From: Fibrivirga algicola
Lineage (GTDB): Bacteria > Bacteroidota > Bacteroidia > Cytophagales > Spirosomataceae
Length of the DNA stretch: 64,000 bases
Direction of reading: 5' to 3'
NCBI RefSeq assembly: GCF_011742925.1
Contig: NZ_WAEL01000009.1
Span: 221,465 to 285,464 of the forward strand
A program made the position numbers and the translations under genes. The notes under the pieces are model-generated. The model made no database searches. It was given only the letters and a program-made list of their open reading frames with translations, and was not told where the DNA came from. Shown piece by piece: positions 16,563 through 26,400 of the stretch. Each line of letters begins with the position of its first letter. The first letter of the stretch is position 1.

Positions 16563-18507
16563 TTCTCAGTACCGCGTCGATGGGCTGGCCCAGGGTTTTG
16601 GCCTGTTGGGCGTGCTTACGAGCGTCGGCAATCCGGTTCATCCTGATGAGCGCGTAGCAGGCGTATACATGCGCCGGGCCGTTGGCGGCGTCGAGGGCAA
16701 TGGCCTGCTCACAGGTTGAAACGGCCTCGGTATACTGTCGGTTTTGCAGGTACGTAGCGCCCAGGTTGGTCAAAAACTGAGCGTTGGCCGGGCTGCGGGC
16801 AATGGCCTTCTTGTAGAACCGAATGGCTTCGGGGTATTGCTGATTCGTGAAGTAGGCCGCCCCCAGATTGGCCAGTGTATTCAGGTACGTCGAGTCGAGG
16901 CGGTAGGCGCGTTCCAGGTACGTGATGGCTGTTGCGGGTTGGTTTTTACCCACCAGGGCAGTGCCCTTGATGGTCAGGGCCACCGTATTGTCTGGATTCC
17001 GGGTCAGCAGAAAATCCGCGTCGGCTTCGGCCTCGGCGGGTCGGTTCAGCTTCGAGAGCAGGTAGGCCCGGTTGGCGCGGAACAGTGGTTTCGGGTCATG
17101 TTGCACGGCGCGGTTGTAGTCGGCCAGGGCCTCGTCGAGCCGGTCGGTCTGCTCGTAGTACAACGCCCGGTTGCTGAAGGCCGTAGCCGAGGTGGGTTGT
17201 GTTTTCAGCACGTCGGTCCAGAGTGTTTCCGAGCTTTGCCAGACCGCAATGCGCTGCACCGTAAGCCAGACAAAGGCAATGGTGAACAGTCCTGCCAGCG
17301 CCAGTCCAGCCTGTTTCCAGTTCCGTTCGCGAAGGGTATCAAGCGTGGTGGCGGCGGCGAAAAACAACCCAATGTAGGCAATGTACGTGTATCGGTCGGC
17401 ATAGGCGGCACTACCCACAGCCTTGATCAACTGCAGAGTCAGAGCCAGGTTGGCGATGAAAAAGACCAGTCCGAAAAACCAGAGCGCCGACCGTCGGTAG
17501 AGCCACACCAGTCCGGCAAGTACCCCAACGCTCAACAGGGTATACACGAGAAACAGCCCCGGAAAAGCCTCGCCTGCCTTAGGTCGGATATAGAGCGCCG
17601 ACAGGTCGAGCGGCCAGATGACTTTGAGGAATGAACTGATCAGCGCGTAGCCTCCCAACTGGGTACGTTCCCAGAGTGAGTATTCGTCGTTGATCGCCTG
17701 CGCCGACGCCTGGGCCGTGAGGGTGCGGTAAGCAAAATAAGCGGATACCACAAAAAACGGAATGGTTGGCAGCCACGCCTTAACCGAGAACGTGCGCCGA
17801 TGCCAGTACGTGAGCAGCACGAGCACAATCGGCAGAATAACTGCGGCGGGCTTCGACAGGTTGGCCAATACGCCGCACAGTAGGCTCAGCCCGAGATACA
17901 GCCCGTTGCGCCCGCTCAGGTACGCCCAGTAGCTAATCAGCGAAAGCAGGAAGAAAAAGCTGTAGAGTACGTCTTTCCGTTCGGCCACCCACGCCACCGA
18001 TTCGACATGCATGGGGTGAATACCGAACCAAAGTGCCACCAGAAAAGCGACCAGTTTTCGGCCTGCTGATAGTTGCCAGCAGAGCCCGAACACCAGCCCC
18101 ACGTTCAGTACATGGAGCAGCAAGTTGGTGCGGTGAAACTGCGCGGGATCGAGCCCGGCCAGGGCATAATCGGCGCTGAGCGAGAGCAGGGTGAGCGGAT
18201 GCCGGTTTCCTGAGATAATGGCGTTGAAATAAGCCGGGAGAGAATTTTTGCTGACATCGAGCAGGGGGTTATTGGTCAGGTAATCAGGATCGTCCCAGTT
18301 CGTGAAGCCGTTGCGTAGCGATGGCAGGTACACAAGGATGGTAATGAGCAGCGCGGCTGCCAGGTACCAATACCACGCCAGCGAACTGTGGGCTGGGGCA
18401 GTCGGGCTAGCCGGTGCAGGCGGGGTAATCGGGGCGTGCTGCTGCGATGAAGGCCGGGCGGCTGAACGTGTTTTCATGGTGGGTTGGGTTTGCCTTCCTA
18501 CAAACAA
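16552..18507 (-). CDS. TMTC-like polytopic membrane protein with TPR tail
   Basis: A 651-residue protein: Pro/Ala-rich cytosolic head, about ten transmembrane helices (~44-425), then TPR repeats (~440-645). Features shared with TMTC-type and GT-C glycosyltransferases: NWDDPDYLTNNP (acidic WDD motif, residues 71-73) in the first external loop, RHPLTLLSL, FGIHPMHVESVAWVAERKD (~162-179) and KPAAVILPIVLVLL. The TPR units include LDEALADYNRAVQHDPKP and YPEAIRFYKKAIARSPANAQ. By family knowledge these are candidate O-mannosyl- or lipid-linked-sugar transferases, but in bacteria the activity is mostly untested. An alternative start at Met11 (18477) is possible. It is convergent with the LRR pair and divergent from the universal stress gene. 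Confidence 0.82.
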   Translation of the reverse strand: MFVGRQTQPTMKTRSAARPSSQQHAPITPPAPASPTAPAHSSLAWYWYLAAALLITILVYLPSLRNGFTNWDDPDYLTNNPLLDVSKNSLPAYFNAIISGNRHPLTLLSLSADYALAGLDPAQFHRTNLLLHVLNVGLVFGLCWQLSAGRKLVAFLVALWFGIHPMHVESVAWVAERKDVLYSFFFLLSLISYWAYLSGRNGLYLGLSLLCGVLANLSKPAAVILPIVLVLLTYWHRRTFSVKAWLPTIPFFVVSAYFAYRTLTAQASAQAINDEYSLWERTQLGGYALISSFLKVIWPLDLSALYIRPKAGEAFPGLFLVYTLLSVGVLAGLVWLYRRSALWFFGLVFFIANLALTLQLIKAVGSAAYADRYTYIAYIGLFFAAATTLDTLRERNWKQAGLALAGLFTIAFVWLTVQRIAVWQSSETLWTDVLKTQPTSATAFSNRALYYEQTDRLDEALADYNRAVQHDPKPLFRANRAYLLSKLNRPAEAEADADFLLTRNPDNTVALTIKGTALVGKNQPATAITYLERAYRLDSTYLNTLANLGAAYFTNQQYPEAIRFYKKAIARSPANAQFLTNLGATYLQNRQYTEAVSTCEQAIALDAANGPAHVYACYALIRMNRIADARKHAQQAKTLGQPIDAVLRTLP

Positions 18508-18599
18508 GTTGCGTGCCAGTCGCCAGTCTTCGCTAAGGATGCATAACTATACGGTCGGTTGATGCGTTGAGTGAGTGGCTTTGTTCATATCATACGTTT

Positions 18600-19325
18600 A
18601 TGAAAACGATTCTTTTTCCAACCGATCTCTTCGACCAATCGTCGTCGACACTCACTTATTTACACCTGATGGCCCGCGCCTGGGAGGCACGCGTTATAGT
18701 ATTGCACGTGTATCAACCAGTCATCGCCGACACCTCACTGCCTACCTTCGCTGATCCGGGGGTAGGGTCACTGGCCACGCTTGATCTGGAGACGATCAGT
18801 CAAAAGCACCTCAATACGCTTGTTGAGAAGTTTCAAAACGAGGGACTCAACGCCGTGGGCGAATGGCGGGTAGGCGATGTCGAAAGCAGCATTGTCGAGG
18901 CTGCCCGTGAATTTGCGCCCGACCTGCTGATTACCCAACGCAGTACCGTTGCCACGTTTTTTGACCGCATGGCGGGTAGTGCTGCCGACGACGTAGCGCG
19001 GTTGGCACCCTGCCCGGTTCTGTTTATTCCGGACAATGAAAAGGGGGTAACCAGATCGGCTGTTGCGTTTCGATCGGTGGCCTATGTGTTACAACAGCAC
19101 ATTACCCAGCAGATGGTGACCGACCAGACCGCCGCTATCGTCGACGCTTTTGATGCGCACCTGACGGTGATCACTCCCGAGCAGATCGACGAAAACAAAC
19201 CTGATCTATTCATAATTCAGCGAAAAGAAACGGGTTTTCTGGGCGGCCTGATGGGGTCAGATCCAACCGAGAAACTACTGTCGACCTCCGAAGTGCCAGT
19301 TCTGGTGTGCCACGTGGCGGAGTAA
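18600..19325 (+). CDS. Universal stress protein (UspA family), two-lobed
   Basis: A 241-residue cytosolic protein. It starts at the ATG at 18600 because MKTILFPTDLFDQSS is the exact family beginning; an upstream TTG would add 11 unlikely residues. The N-terminal half is a full Usp fold: Asp near residue 9, VIVLHVYQP strand, GDVESSIVEAAREFAPDLLITQRS, and GSAADDVARLAPCPVLFIP where the ATP-type family has G2xG9xG(S/T). The C-terminal half (~150-241) is a degenerate second lobe ending VPVLVCHVAE. Nucleotide binding is doubtful from the altered glycine motif. It is followed by a very strong bidirectional terminator. Confidence 0.88.
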   Translation: MKTILFPTDLFDQSSSTLTYLHLMARAWEARVIVLHVYQPVIADTSLPTFADPGVGSLATLDLETISQKHLNTLVEKFQNEGLNAVGEWRVGDVESSIVEAAREFAPDLLITQRSTVATFFDRMAGSAADDVARLAPCPVLFIPDNEKGVTRSAVAFRSVAYVLQQHITQQMVTDQTAAIVDAFDAHLTVITPEQIDENKPDLFIIQRKETGFLGGLMGSDPTEKLLSTSEVPVLVCHVAE

Positions 19326-19346
19326 CAGGTACGTTTTCATCCGGCA

Positions 19347-19394
19347 CCCATCAAAAAAGCCGCGTCCTGAGCAGGACGCGGCTTTTTTGATGGG
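19347..19394. terminator. Very strong bidirectional terminator, 22-bp perfect stem
   Basis: The arms at 19347-19368 and 19373-19394 are perfect reverse complements (22 bp) around a 4-base loop GAGC. The core is GCCGCGTCCT, flanked by A6 on the left and T6 on the right, so a U-tract is made on either strand. It separates convergent genes ending at 19325 and 19404. Confidence 0.93.
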
Positions 19395-19403
19395 TAGTCC
19401 GAC

Positions 19404-19925
19404 TTAGACGGCGGCAGCTTCTACCTGGGCGAGGGGCTTCAGGTTAGCCGGAATTTCGGGTTCCAGGGCGTCGTGGGGCACTACTTCCAGAATCGGTGTG
19501 AGGTTGATGTCGGTGATTTCGACCGGCACCAGCATCGAACTGAGGTTGTCGACCAGGCGTTGGTGTGCTTCGCGCAGGTTCGAGCCGTTGATGAGCATTG
19601 TGCTGAGCACCTTCTTGGCGCGGCCTTTGTCATCTTCGGTCATGTAATACGTTTTGCACTTATACCAATTGTCGCCACCCTCCACATGGAAAACGTCGCT
19701 CAGGCGCATGGGCCGAATGGCCGTTATCTCAAAGTCGGGCGTGTTGTCGGCCACGATGCGATACAAACGGGCTTCGGCATCGGTATATGAAACGGCATCA
19801 ATCAGGTACGTTTCATTGATGGTCTTCATTTTCGGCGCTTCAGCAGAGCCTTCATTGCGGGTATCAACGGCGGCTGAATCGTCGGTTTGTTGGTAGCGTA
19901 TTTTGCCGATAAACCAGGTTGGCAT
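19404..19925 (-). CDS. DUF4494 domain-containing protein
   Basis: A 173-residue cytosolic protein of a family I recognise as DUF4494, almost confined to Bacteroidota. It begins MPTWFIGKIRYQQ; the family core is ETYLIDAVSYTDAEARLYRI, DVFHVEGGDNWYKCKTYYMTEDDKGRAKKV and a later MLVPVEITDINLTPILEVV. No catalytic or nucleic-acid-binding motif is apparent and the function is unknown. It shares a terminator with the universal stress gene and lies downstream of the padR-pspC operon, from which it is separated by another long inverted repeat, so it probably has its own promoter in the roughly 45 bases before its ATG or is read through. Confidence 0.88.
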   Translation of the reverse strand: MPTWFIGKIRYQQTDDSAAVDTRNEGSAEAPKMKTINETYLIDAVSYTDAEARLYRIVADNTPDFEITAIRPMRLSDVFHVEGGDNWYKCKTYYMTEDDKGRAKKVLSTMLINGSNLREAHQRLVDNLSSMLVPVEITDINLTPILEVVPHDALEPEIPANLKPLAQVEAAAV

Positions 19926-19971
19926 GAGTCAGTATCAATTAACAGTTAACAATTAGCAGTTATCAATAAAC

Positions 19972-20023
19972 ACGTATCAATCGCTCCGCCAACTCATAAA
20001 GTCAGGCGAAGCGATTGATACGT
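19972..20023 (-). terminator. Inverted repeat at the end of the padR-pspC operon
   Basis: Arms of 19 bases at 19972-19990 and 20005-20023, complementary except for one position, around a 14-base loop (arm starts ACGTATCAATCGCT). It lies 32 bases past the pspC stop and before DUF4494 on the same strand. There is no clear U-run, so it may be a transcript 3' end stabiliser instead of an intrinsic terminator. Confidence 0.6.
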
Positions 20024-20054
20024 ATTCGTTGGCACTTGTTTATTGTAAAGGTAC

Positions 20055-22652
20055 TCAATCCCGGTCTCTGCTCTGCCTGATTCGGCTAACGCCCGATGTC
20101 TTTTTTGATAGGTTTTTTATTTCACCAAGTCGGGCGTTGCTGGCCCCCGAGGTGTTCACATCGGCCCGATCGATACGCATCTGGCTGGCCTGTAACCGGC
20201 TGGCACCCGATAGTGTTGCAATGACCTGATTGGCTTTTCCGCGGAGAACCAGACGTGATTCGCCGGTTTGGTCGGTTGTGATTGTTCGGGCAGTGGTGCG
20301 CACAAAGGCCTTGCTGGCACCCGACAAATCAACTTTCAGATCGTTCAACTCGTCGAATTCTGTAAGGCGGGCTTCCGTCTGGCCCGAGAGCCGCATCACC
20401 GAAATGGCGGGCAGGGTAATGGTGAGCCCGATACGGCCGTTCTGGTCGGTATTGCCGTCGCGTTGCTCAATGCGGAGAACACCGTCTTCGTTGGAAACCG
20501 TAACCCGGTCGAGACCTTCCTGGCTACCGTCGCCGTCTAGTTTAAAGGTGCTGCCTTTCTGGAAGCGAACAGCAAAATGACCGGTGACTGCTACGGTGGT
20601 GGGCGCAGCCGTAGCGGTTGCTGACGCCGGAAGCAGTGAGCGGGTCAGCTCGCCATTGGTATCCACGTTCACGTCATCTTCATCGTTGTCGTAATCATCA
20701 TCATTGTCGTTCTGATCAGAGTCCAACGTACGCTCAAAGCCGACGCCCATCAGGCCTGCGGTAGTGAACTGCCACAGATTGTTTGGCATCTTGTTGAGTT
20801 CACCATCGTCGAACCGGTTGACGATGAAGCGGGCAAACTGCTCGGTCATGCGGAACGGCTTTCCAAATGGCACGTAGACGCGAATCTGGAGTTCCTGGTT
20901 ACGGAAGCGCGCATCTTCGGGCAGGATGAACCCGTCGTTGAAGGTCAGCAGCGAATCGGAAACGGTAGGTACGTACTTGATCTCGCGGGCCGTTGCCTGG
21001 GCCTGGTCGCGGCTGCGACCCCGGGCTGATGCCTCGATCACTACCTTCACGTCAGGACCCGGGTAGCCCAATAGTTCGATCGACGTGCGGCTGCGGAACT
21101 CGTTGTCGGTATCGAGTCGATTCAATTCAAAGGTTGGCGTACCGGTTGGCTGCAGTACCAGCGACGTTTCTACTTTCCCGTTGCGTTTGAACTCGCCCAG
21201 AATTTGCGGAATGGTTGTGGCCAGAATAACGCCGCTGATTACCCAAATAGCCAGCAGCGTAAGCACTGCATTGCCTTTGAGCAGTGCCTTGCGGGTGATC
21301 ACGATGAGGCCGGTCAAGGCCAAGGCCAGGCTGGGCAAAAAGGCGAAAACGAAAGCTGACAGCAGAGTCAGGAAGCTGGCGTCTTCGCGCAGAATAGACA
21401 GGGGAATACCATCGCCATCGCCGAAGTTCGTGCCTGCCAACACGCCAATACCTGCGCCAAATACGATCACACAGGCCATGATGCAGCTGAAACCTACAAC
21501 TAGCAGAAGCAAACCAAATAGAATGCGAATCACGCTACCGAGGCCGCCAAGCGTTTTTCCAAACAACCGGCCCATTGCTTTAAAGATGGCGGCAATGGCG
21601 CGGAATGGAAAGAGCAATAGCTGGGTCAGGCCGCTTTCAGGCGCTGATTCCGGAATGTTAAGGTTACTTTTTACGCTGCTTTCAATGTTGCTGAGCGTAA
21701 TAGGTTTGCCAGTCATCTCCATTTTTTCGGTCAGGCTGCGTGCTTCAGGGGCTACCATCCAGAGCACGATGTAAGCCAGAATGCCGAAGCCAAACACGAA
21801 GACGCATAAGACCAGCGCAATGCGGATCACGCTGATTTCGACGCCGAAGTAGGCGGCCAGGCCCGACGCAACGCCCCCCAGTACCTTGTTTTCGGGGTTG
21901 CGGTAAAACTTACGAATCCCCTTTTCCTCTTCCAGCGATGAGTCGCCTGGGAGAAAAGCCCAGAGCAAAATGTAGGCAATAACGGTCATGCCCGAGAGCG
22001 AACCGAACAGGCGGCCGTCGTCGAAAAGGCCGCTACTGACGGCGGGGAAACCAATGACAAGGCTTACTAGTAGCACACGTACCCAAACCGGGTCGATCCG
22101 GAAGTAGTGGGCCAGACCGGCTGCTACGCCACCCAGCGTTTTGTGGCGCAGGTCGCGGGATAGTTTCCGGTTGCCGTTGGTTGTTGTGCGCTGCGACTGA
22201 CCAGCGTTAGCCGCATATTCGTATTTACCGCTCTTGAAGCTGTAGCTGGTGCCCGGCGGTGGGGCGTTGGTCGTCTTTTCGGTGCCCGGGTAGTCTGACT
22301 CCGGTACGTTTGTGCGGGGAGTTGGATTGGTTTTGGCCCGGCTGCCGCCCGTCACCAGTACCTCCTCATTTTCAACGGCTTCAAAATCGGCAACGGTGCC
22401 CATTTTGGCAATCAGGCCGTTTACGTCTTCAAGCGTAACTGCCTGGCGGGCGGGCGTTTTTTCGTCGCCTTTCAGATTCTGGAGGAGCTTCTCGGCAATG
22501 CGGTTCTCGATGTCGGTGACAATCTCCTGACTGTCATCATAGGTCGAAAAATACTGCTGAATAGACTGGAGGTAACTTTTCAGTTTCTCGTAGCCGTCTT
22601 CTTCAATATGGAAGATCACCCCGCTGATGTTGATGCTGATGGTCTTTTTCAT
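20055..22652 (-). CDS. Double-PspC membrane protein with C-terminal GIN (DUF2807) domain
   Basis: An 865-residue envelope-stress-type protein. Order: N-terminal domain (1-95, ISGVIFHIEEDGYEKLKSYL), Pro/Thr-rich linker, first PspC domain (~165-235, LGGVAAGLAHYFRIDPVWVR), second PspC domain (~249-302, LGGVASGLAAYFGVEISVIR), further transmembrane helices (~360-490), an extracytoplasmic region, a very acidic Asp/Asn stretch (~635-660) and a C-terminal beta-helical GIN domain (~680-855) with repeated SGAS motifs, as in LSGASKAFVR. PspC is known from the phage-shock response, where it senses membrane stress; the GIN domain is an adhesin-like head common in Bacteroidota. It sits 15 bases downstream of padR, so PadR most likely controls it. 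Confidence 0.9.
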   Translation of the reverse strand: MKKTISINISGVIFHIEEDGYEKLKSYLQSIQQYFSTYDDSQEIVTDIENRIAEKLLQNLKGDEKTPARQAVTLEDVNGLIAKMGTVADFEAVENEEVLVTGGSRAKTNPTPRTNVPESDYPGTEKTTNAPPPGTSYSFKSGKYEYAANAGQSQRTTTNGNRKLSRDLRHKTLGGVAAGLAHYFRIDPVWVRVLLVSLVIGFPAVSSGLFDDGRLFGSLSGMTVIAYILLWAFLPGDSSLEEEKGIRKFYRNPENKVLGGVASGLAAYFGVEISVIRIALVLCVFVFGFGILAYIVLWMVAPEARSLTEKMEMTGKPITLSNIESSVKSNLNIPESAPESGLTQLLLFPFRAIAAIFKAMGRLFGKTLGGLGSVIRILFGLLLLVVGFSCIMACVIVFGAGIGVLAGTNFGDGDGIPLSILREDASFLTLLSAFVFAFLPSLALALTGLIVITRKALLKGNAVLTLLAIWVISGVILATTIPQILGEFKRNGKVETSLVLQPTGTPTFELNRLDTDNEFRSRTSIELLGYPGPDVKVVIEASARGRSRDQAQATAREIKYVPTVSDSLLTFNDGFILPEDARFRNQELQIRVYVPFGKPFRMTEQFARFIVNRFDDGELNKMPNNLWQFTTAGLMGVGFERTLDSDQNDNDDDYDNDEDDVNVDTNGELTRSLLPASATATAAPTTVAVTGHFAVRFQKGSTFKLDGDGSQEGLDRVTVSNEDGVLRIEQRDGNTDQNGRIGLTITLPAISVMRLSGQTEARLTEFDELNDLKVDLSGASKAFVRTTARTITTDQTGESRLVLRGKANQVIATLSGASRLQASQMRIDRADVNTSGASNARLGEIKNLSKKTSGVSRIRQSRDRD

Positions 22653-22667
22653 GGTTGTAAATGGGGC

Positions 22668-23189
22668 TTATTGATCTTGTTTAGGTTCGGGCACCGATTC
22701 GGGCATCACAATATTGACCGATTCACTGGCAGACTCGGGCGAGTCGGTCGCGGGAGTCGTTGGAACCGCCACGTCAGTAATCGCCTCGCCTGGAGCAACA
22801 GGGGCGGGTTGCACATCCACGGCCGTTTGAATGGTGGGTGCTACGCCGTTTCCTTTAGCCTGTGCCCGGTTAACGATGAGCATCACCGAGTCGGAAAGCT
22901 CCTGCCACGTTTCATTCAGCGATTCTAATGAATTTCGACCTAATTCGGTGAGCATATAGTATTTACGGGGCGGGCCTGACGTCGATTCTACCCATTTATA
23001 ATCGAGCAGCCCGGCGTTTTTCAAGCGTGTCAGAAGTGGATAGAGCGTTCCTTCGACCACCATGATGCGGGCCGAGGTGAGCTCATCGAGCATATCGGAA
23101 GCGTAAATTTCGCCCCTTGATATGATGTGCAGAATGCAGAATTCCAGAATGCCTTTTCGCATCTGGACCTGCGCGTTTTCAATATTCAT
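22668..23189 (-). CDS. PadR family transcriptional regulator
   Basis: A 173-residue DNA-binding repressor. Start set at the ATG at 23189: MNIENAQVQMRKGILEFCIL is the classic family N-terminus, and the only upstream ATG (23225) lies inside the -7 box of the promoter, so it cannot be transcribed from there. Winged-helix core: GEIYASDMLDEL, VVEGTLYPLLTRLKNAGLL (recognition helix) and GPPRKYYMLTELG (wing). The C-terminal ~75 residues are Pro/Ala-rich and divergent. It is the first gene of the operon with the PspC/GIN protein. Two AAGTACCTT direct repeats lie in its promoter, suggesting autoregulation. Confidence 0.92.
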   Translation of the reverse strand: MNIENAQVQMRKGILEFCILHIISRGEIYASDMLDELTSARIMVVEGTLYPLLTRLKNAGLLDYKWVESTSGPPRKYYMLTELGRNSLESLNETWQELSDSVMLIVNRAQAKGNGVAPTIQTAVDVQPAPVAPGEAITDVAVPTTPATDSPESASESVNIVMPESVPEPKQDQ

Positions 23190-23222
23190 GAGCCGTAGTG
23201 GGTCATAGGTCAATGGATGGAA

Positions 23223-23260
23223 CAAACATACACTAAGGTACTTTGTGATGCAAGGTACTT
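23223..23260 (-). promoter_or_regulatory. padR-pspC promoter with two direct-repeat operator sites
   Basis: On the minus strand a -33 TTG (23251-23253) is followed after exactly 20 bases by a perfect Bacteroidota -7 box TATGTTTG (23223-23230). AAGTACCTT occurs twice in the same orientation: at 23252-23260, overlapping the -33 element, and at 23235-23243, between the boxes. The transcript would begin near 23217 and give a leader of about 28 bases. Placement of the repeats over the promoter is what a repressor site should look like; binding by PadR is inferred. Confidence 0.7.
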
Positions 23261-23491
23261 GATTAGGGATATTAGTATTTTGGTATGAATGGTCGATATA
23301 TAAGGATGAACTGCTTTTCAGTATTCATCTTTTAGCAGCAAGCCCATCTGTCTTATCCGAACTGGCTTTGGTTTGGCCTTCGGCGAAGTGACGGCGGCCT
23401 GTTTCGTTGCCTGTCAATAAATGGAGACCGGTGACCGGAGTGGGCAAACAGGGGAATACCTGTAACTTAATGGCCTGTTTTCTATCTATCC

Positions 23492-26400
23492 ATGCGACTC
23501 GTTCTCAATCTTATTTGGCTTTCTACCATATGCTGTACTACCGTCACGGCCCAAAGAGCGGTACTTGGCAATGAATGGATCACTATCGGGCAACCGTATT
23601 ACAAAATTCCGGTCGCGCAAAAAGGGCTTTACCGGATCACCTTCGCCGATCTGCAACAGGCAGGTATGCCGCTCGCTACCCTCGACCCCAAAACGCTGCA
23701 ACTCTTTCATCGGGGTGTTGAGCAGGCTATTCTGGTAGAAGGGGAGGCCGACGGGAAATTTGACCCCACCGATTACATCGAGTTTATTGGCCAGGGAAAT
23801 GATGGCCTGCAGGACTCAGCACTGTACCGGCCCGCTACGGCGCAGCCTCACGCGTACTACAGCCTGTATTCTGATACGACTGCCTATTTTCTGACGGCTC
23901 GCCCAACGGCACTACCCGGTAAGCGAATGAGCAGATACGCGGATACGGACGTCGGCACGCTGACGCCGCAACCGTATATCTGGGCCAACGAGTTGCGGGT
24001 GTTCACCGATCAGTACCCGGCCGGGAACATTTATCCCATTGGGGCAGGCTACGGAAACGGGGCTATTCTGACCGCCTACGATGTGGGGGAGGGGTGGATG
24101 GGGAACAGCATCAATGCGAAAACACGCAGTGAACAGACCCTCACGTTAACAAAAGTGCTGCATACGAGCCTGACCACGTCAACGCTTACGGTTCAGTACA
24201 TTGGCCGCACCCCTACCAGTCACACCGTTCAGGTGCAGGTTGGGCAGCGCGCCCGGCCGCGTACGCTTGACCCGGTGCAGAGCCGGGACTATGACCCCGT
24301 TACGCTGAGCGTTCCCCTGTCGACAACCGATATGGCCGACGGTGGGCGGGTAATTTGTAGCCTGAGCCCGCAGGAGGAAGGTGAAGCCGTGTCGATGGCT
24401 TACCTGCGCGTGGAATACCCCCACCAGCCAGACCTGGGCGGCTATACGTACCGCGAGTTCCGGACCAGTTCTGACCCCGGTGGGAGGGCGTTGCTCCGGC
24501 TGACCAACGTACCCAGCACCGGACGGGTATTCGACCTTACCATACCGGGCCAAACGTCGGTTTTATCGGGTACGTTTGTGAACAGTAACCTTACCAATGG
24601 CACCTGGACGAGCGTGGTTCGGGAGGCTGGCGTGGCGAGGCAATTGCTGATGACCAGTACCGTACTCCCTGTGTCTGGCATTCAGCGGGTGACCTTCCGG
24701 GCCATCGATCCCGCCAAAGCTGGCTTTGTGATTGTGACCCATCCGGCCCTGCGCGCACCCATTGCCAGCCAGCCCGACGCCGTGACCCAATATGCTGCTT
24801 ATCGGGCATCCAGGGCGGGCGGCGGCTATGATACACTGAGCGTTACGATCGATCAACTCTACAACCAGTTTAGTTACGGTGAACGGACCCCGCTGGCTAT
24901 CCGCCGCTTTGTCGATTACCTCAGCCGGACGGGTTCGCCAAAGGCCCTGCTGCTGATCGGTCAGTCACGCGATCCGCAGGGCGTTCGCAAAAATCCGTTG
25001 ATCAACTCCCTCGACATGGTGCCCAACGGGGGCTGGCCGGGCTCTGACCTGGCGCTGGTGACGGGTCTGTCCGGCCGACCCGACTACGTACCTGCGCTGC
25101 CGGTGGGGCGGCTGAACGTAACGCAACCGCAGCAGGTGCTCGACTACCTGAACAAGGTGAAAGAGCACGAAGCGGCGGCCAGTACGGCACCGTGGCGCAA
25201 GAAAATGCTGAACATGAGCGGCGGGCAGTCGGCGTACGAGCTGAGTTTGTTCCGGGCGTTTGTCGACGAATTCGGGGCCCGGCTAACGGGTAGGACCGTT
25301 GCTGGTCAGGTTGAATCGGTATCGAAGAAAACCGATGCCACGGTAGAAACTATCCCGATTGTTGACCAGGTGAATGCGGGCGTGGGTATTATCTCGATGT
25401 TTGGTCACTCGAGCCTCGACGTAGCCGACATTGACATTGGATTCGTGAGCAACGATCGACTGGGCTACCGCAATAAAGGCCGGTATCCGCTGCTGCTGGT
25501 CAACGGCTGTGCGACGGGGAACTTCTATTTTGGTCAAAGAACCTTCGTTTCCGATTGGGTACTCACGCCCGAGCGAGGGGCTATTCTGGCGCTGGCACAC
25601 ACCTATAATGGCTTTGCCAGTTCGTTGAAAACGTATACGGACGTTCTGTACAGCGTACTAACCGATAGCAGTTGGTATGCTCGCCCGTTCGGTGTCATTC
25701 AGGCCGAGAGTATTCGGCGTTACATGGCCGTGAACAGCTCGATCTATGATAAGGCCAACGCTGAGCAGATCACGTTGCAGGGCGATCCGGCGGTGCGGCT
25801 CTTTCCGTTCAGCTTACCCGACTTTGCGTTTTCGGAAACCAGTATTCGGCTACAGCCATCTCCCAATTCACTAACCCTTACGGTCGTTGCGCTGAACCTG
25901 GGCCGGGCGCTCTCGCAGCGTCCGCAGGTGCGGGTTCGGCAGTACGCCGCTACCGGTCAGTTACTTCAGGAGGTAAAACAACCGATAAACGCCGCTCGCT
26001 ATTCAGATACGCTCCGCCTTGTCCTACCTCTTACCACCCTGGCCGGTACGTTTTTTGAGTTGTACGCCGATGCTGACGGTCTGTTTGAGGAGGAACGCCG
26101 CGATAACAACAGGCTCCAGGTAGCAAGTGATGGTACAGTGGCGAACCTGCCCTTCGACCCCGATAATATACCGCCGATCGTCGAGGTGGCGTTTGATGGG
26201 CGGCGCATTGCCAATGATGCCTTTGTCGCGCCTCAACCGCTCATTTCGGTGCTGATTGCCGATGACAATACGCGCCTGCTGCGTACCGACCCTACGGGGC
26301 TTGAACTGTACCTGCAACGGCCCTGCGCGCAACAGCCGTGTTCCTTCGAACAACTGGCAATCACGGCAGGAACGGCCACCTGGAGCTACGAGGGTGGTGC

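Noticed and set aside
16744..17634. A 296-codon plus-strand open frame opposite the TMTC-like gene
   Set aside because: Antisense shadow; the minus-strand membrane and TPR features are clear.
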